Positions 60,291-64,000 of a stretch of 64,000 bases of DNA are shown piece by piece. Below the pieces are notes generated by a model. That model did no database searches, was not told the origin of the DNA, and saw only the letters and a program-made list of their open reading frames with translations. Source of the DNA: Voacanga thouarsii (Eukaryota > Streptophyta > Magnoliopsida > Gentianales > Apocynaceae); NCBI GenBank assembly GCA_026120185.1, contig JANUWF010002353.1, positions 186,001-250,000 of the forward strand. The letters are read 5' to 3'. Position numbers and translations under genes: made by a program. The number at the start of each line of letters is the position of its first letter. The stretch's first letter is position 1.

Positions 60291-61420
60291 GTGTATGGAG
60301 GATATCAAGACAAGAAACATGCCAAACAGAACAATGTAGTTGTATCAAGGATTGAAACCCGTTGTTTAATTGTAGAGAATTGATGAGATGAGATTCTGAT
60401 GGATGCTAGAGAGCTTCTCAAGGATGAGGATAATCACTCGTTAAAAAGATGATTAGTAATTTAGTGTAATTCTTGGGTTGCCATCCTCATTCTCATTAAC
60501 ATTGCATAATTGAATATTTTTTGGGTAATGTACGAGAACATCCACTGTTCCTTAGCCTTGTGGAAAAAATAAATCATAAAATGTGCAATGAGATAAGAAT
60601 CAAATATATGATCTCACGAGATATATATATTGTTATGTATAAATTTACATTTTATCTCTCTGTTATATGTCTCGGATCATATAATTGAATCCAACTTATA
60701 GTTCATGATCACTCCGCAGAGTATTAAAAAAATTACGATGGATAGAAGAAGGGGTTATATTCTGGTGCAGAAAGAGGGATGATTTTGTACTTATTAAAAC
60801 TTAAATTCGGGTAACAATGGTTAGGTTTTTAGGTTATCTCAAGGGGACAAGAGAACGAGGTTCTTGGTTACAATGTCGGAGTTGAGAGAATGTCATACTC
60901 ATCTCCACGATCGGAGCCGTCCTTCTAATTCAATTTGTTTAACCTTCGACAGAATTTTCTCCGGTTTTGTTATTCAAGAAAACATACCACGTTGTCTCAA
61001 TTCCATGCGTGACAAGTTTCGATAATCCATATTCTGCCCTAATTATACTCTCACACTCGGTTCTTCCAAACAACATTATCATTTCATGAGTAATCAGTCA
61101 TAATTAGTCGCGATCAAATGATCAATTGAGTCGTCAGACTATGACAGTTAACCATCTTTCATCAGCTTAATGCTTTCTTACTGTGTCTAAGATGGTTTTA
61201 AGGCCATTGACAGGATGGAAGTTTTTTAATTCATCATTGCATGAATTCGAGGCCCCTCTGAGTTGTAGTTTGCCTGGTTTTTGGCCCTACCGTGGACTGA
61301 TGAGATTAGTTACAAAGAATTAGGACCTTTCCAAAAGAATGATTGATTAGTTTTTTAAAGAATTCATTATACTAATCAAGTCAATCCTTGCTAGCATTCC
61401 TTCATTCCATTGCACCCATC
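60291..61420. other. bHLH upstream region
   Basis: No coding frame with domains. Composition is intermediate between the AT-rich intergenic DNA and genes. Confidence 0.4.
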
Positions 61421-61423
61421 TGG

Positions 61424-61434
61424 TATATATATAT
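61424..61434 (+). promoter_or_regulatory. Candidate TATA box of the bHLH gene
   Basis: TATATATATAT lies about 105 bases upstream of the start codon, with no intervening ATG in the bHLH frame. Confidence 0.55.
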
Positions 61435-61535
61435 GTCTGAGTTCTTTGTTCATCCAAGCGTGCTGAGTATCATCAGTACTAGATATACAAAGCATTATAT
61501 CCCATTGCCCAAAGGCTTTCAGCAGTAGCAGAAAA

Positions 61536-62986
61536 ATGGAGGCAATGGGAGCTTTTTTTGATGAAGAATGGGACTCTTTGGGCAAAATGTTCTTCAGTGA
61601 AGATGCGGATTTCATGCTTCAGTTACCTGGAGATGGCTTGATGTCAAATGCATCTGATGCCAGTTCATTCTTTGCTGCTCCGTCGATTTTCTGGCCCGTC
61701 AATGGAGGTAACGAAAATGTGGCTGGCGTTGATGGGACTTTACTATGTTCTGATACTCTTGGTTATACTAACTTCCACAACTTCTCTCAAGAAAGTAGCA
61801 ACAGTAGTGCAAGCGATGGAGTCTTCCCCAACCCGAGTCATGAACTCAACCAGGCTAATAACCTCTTTCAAGTAACAAATGATACAACTGGTCAGTCCAT
61901 GGATTTTTATTTTATGGACTACAAGAATAGTGGCTTCGTTCCAGTTTTACCCGACAGTGTCACAGAAGATATTGTCTGTCCAAGGGAAGAGATCATGGGC
62001 AGTGAAAAAATGGGAAATGCAGAAAGTCAGCAGCCTGCAAACATTGCTGATTCTGGAAATGAAATACTGCTCAAGAGGAAACTTCATTCCTCAGAAATTC
62101 AGACTGAAGCAGAAGACAGAACCAAGGGTGACTCTTCTGAAAATCCTAAGAAGAAGTCTCGAGTTGCAAGAAATGTGAGTACAGAATCTGCTTTCATGTA
62201 ATATCTCTCTCATCTTTCTTGAGGCGACACTATTGATTTGTTCCAATTGCTCATGCATTTCGGTTACTGAATGCAGGCTCCAAAAACTAAAAGGAATGTG
62301 CAGCCAAAATCTAAGAAGAACCAGAAGGCCAAGCAAATTAGCAACGAGGAAGATGAGCCTAACACGGTCCAGAATGGACAGAGTTCCAGCTGTTACAGCT
62401 CGGAGGATGATTCTAATGCATCTCAGGAGGAGTCAAATGGCGGAGCAACCTCGGATGCTAAAGGTGCAGCCCTCAACTTAAATGGCAAAACAAGAGCCAC
62501 CAGGGGGTCTGCAACTGATCCACAAAGCCTCTATGCAAGGGTAAGAAAACACTAGTTCCATCCCTACATATGAAAAATCTAGGGTTTGAGTCTCATGATA
62601 TTATGTTTACGGATAACCTGACGAACATTGCCCTTCTGTATTGCAGAGAAGAAGAGAAAGAATCAATGAGAGGCTAAGAATTTTGCAGAATCTTATCCCC
62701 AATGGAACAAAAGTTGACATTAGCACAATGCTTGAAGAGGCAGTTCACTATGTCAAGTTCTTGCAGCTTCAGATTAAGGTATGAAACCAACCCAAGAATC
62801 CGCTTCCCGACATTATCAAATGATTTTCCTTGCTCTAGATTTGAAAATCCAAAGGAAAATTTTGCTAAATCCTACTCCTATTTGTCTCTGCAGTTACTGA
62901 GCTCAGATGATATGTGGATGTATGCTCCAATCGTCTACAATGGACTCGACATTGGCCTTTATGGGAGGATCTTCCCGACCCTATGA
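61536..62986 (+). CDS. RSL: Class II RSL bHLH transcription factor (root-hair regulator group)
   Basis: Four exons, all phase 0: 61536-62174, 62277-62540, 62647-62778 and 62894-62986 (TGA), giving 375 residues. Exon 1 has the [15 protein letters not shown] start and an acidic N-terminal region. Exon 2 has lysine-rich and Ser/acidic linkers and then [19 protein letters not shown], the RSL signature. Exon 3 completes the bHLH (about 293-345): basic [11 protein letters not shown] and helices with [20 protein letters not shown]. Exon 4 is the conserved [21 protein letters not shown] tail. This matches bHLH subfamily VIIIc, RSL class II (RSL2/RSL4, bHLH84/85) of Arabidopsis, nuclear auxin-responsive regulators of root-hair growth. 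The long N-terminus is closer to bHLH84/85 than to the shorter RSL4. Which paralogue it is needs a tree. Confidence 0.94.
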
Positions 62987-64000
62987 TCCTGAAAATCCAA
63001 AGCTGCTGTTGAAGATTTTGTTTCAAAGGAATAGTTAATTTTTCCACTAAACAAAACAAAGAAAGAGATACCTACAATCTGACTTGTAATATATGGTGAT
63101 GGGTTTATTACATACATATATAATCTCATGAGGAATAACTATAATGTTTCATATTAACACACGGAAAATCCTCTTGCACATGGTACCAGAAGAGAAGATG
63201 GCCTTGTTCATAGATTTAAGATTCATGCATCTGCTCCACCGATTATCCTCCCCCAGCTGATCAATACATACAGATGTATACTAATGAATGATATGTATAG
63301 TTTTGTGTTAATTGTTTGAGAACAAAATGTACTGCTTGATTATTATAGGAATCAATCTCTTATGATAGTAACAAACTTGATTTGGAAATTTTTGTAATAT
63401 TTAAATGTGTTCATAGATCTGGTCTCAATCAAATATTTTTTGTGGTCATATATATAGACCCCTGCCTTATTCCTCCTGCAGTGCTTTGTAATAGGAGTGG
63501 TACTCCCAAAGATGCTTGTACTAATTCTGCAGAATATAATGGTTAACATTATTTTCGAGAAAAAAAAAGGGGGAGGGGGGGGAGGGGTTGTTCATAGATC
63601 TAAGATCAGAATTTTTCTGCTTAAATCCTAAGAAATTGAATACAAAAATTGGTGCAATAATTACTACATGAGACTAGAAAACATCAAATATTAAACACAC
63701 ACACATATATAAAACTAAGTTATTTACATCTTCTTAAGAATTTTGAAACGTTTATTGTAAGATGATGCAATATTAAAATTTAATAAAAGAATATGCATTA
63801 AAGAAATTTGAATATTAAATACTCTTTTAAATCCTTATAAGTAAGTCATTTAAATTTAGTTCAATGAGATAGTTTGTAAGAAATTTTTCGTCCATTAAAG
63901 TATTTTCTTGACTTATCCATCGGAGTTTTCTAAGACTAGAAACTAATTTTTATCCCAAAATATATGAACAATTTGCAAGGTTATGTCAATATCATTAGAA
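62987..64000. other. bHLH 3' flank
   Basis: About the first 350 bases look like a 3' UTR. A purine run of A then G-rich sequence lies at 63559-63588. AT-rich DNA follows. No further gene seen to the window end. Confidence 0.5.

Overview
This is a nuclear window from a flowering plant, almost certainly a core eudicot. It is AT-rich, has intron-containing genes with canonical GT-AG junctions, and carries plant-specific families (QWRF, LOB-domain, EAR-type C2H2 zinc finger, RSL-type bHLH). Its repeats are also typical of plants: Stowaway-like MITEs, Ty1-copia and LINE remnants, and AT/GT/AG microsatellites. I cannot name the species from sequence alone.

Layout. Five host genes sit in a transposon-rich background. 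(1) 1-7665 (+) is a QWRF-motif microtubule-associated protein gene with six exons, missing only its first few codons at the window edge; its largest intron holds a recent 535-bp tandem duplication. (2) 13220-14023 (-) is a two-exon class II LBD gene of the LBD37/38/39 type (nitrogen and anthocyanin repressors). (3) 28855-29577 (-) is an intronless ZAT10/STZ-type C2H2 repressor. (4) 44651-49669 (+) is a five-exon adenine phosphoribosyltransferase gene with a plastid-type leader and a second in-frame start. (5) 61536-62986 (+) is a four-exon class II RSL (bHLH VIIIc) gene of the root-hair regulator group. The genes are functionally unrelated and do not form a cluster.

Between the genes: 9.4-12.5 kb holds a decayed tandem-repeat field and a small hAT-like element with an 8-bp target duplication. 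15.4-21.1 kb is packed with Mariner/Stowaway-type MITEs. 21.7-22.3 kb and 55.5-58.4 kb hold LINE remnants. 24.3-25.7 kb holds MITEs nested in one another. 32.8-35.3 kb and 53.9-55.1 kb hold further MITEs.

The standout is 37161-42555: a young Ty1-copia element on the minus strand with two 367-bp LTRs, a 5-bp target duplication GGGAG and a polypurine tract. Its protease and integrase core are gone. In their place, in antisense orientation, is a plant RKD-type RWP-RK transcription-factor gene (40102-41265, +) that still has its introns and its own upstream region. RKD genes control egg-cell identity and embryo programmes. This copy has two in-frame stop codons just before the DNA-binding domain. 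The LTRs are nearly identical while gag, pol and the cargo are all damaged, so the defect probably predates the last transposition. That predicts sibling copies of an RKD-bearing retrotransposon elsewhere in the genome.
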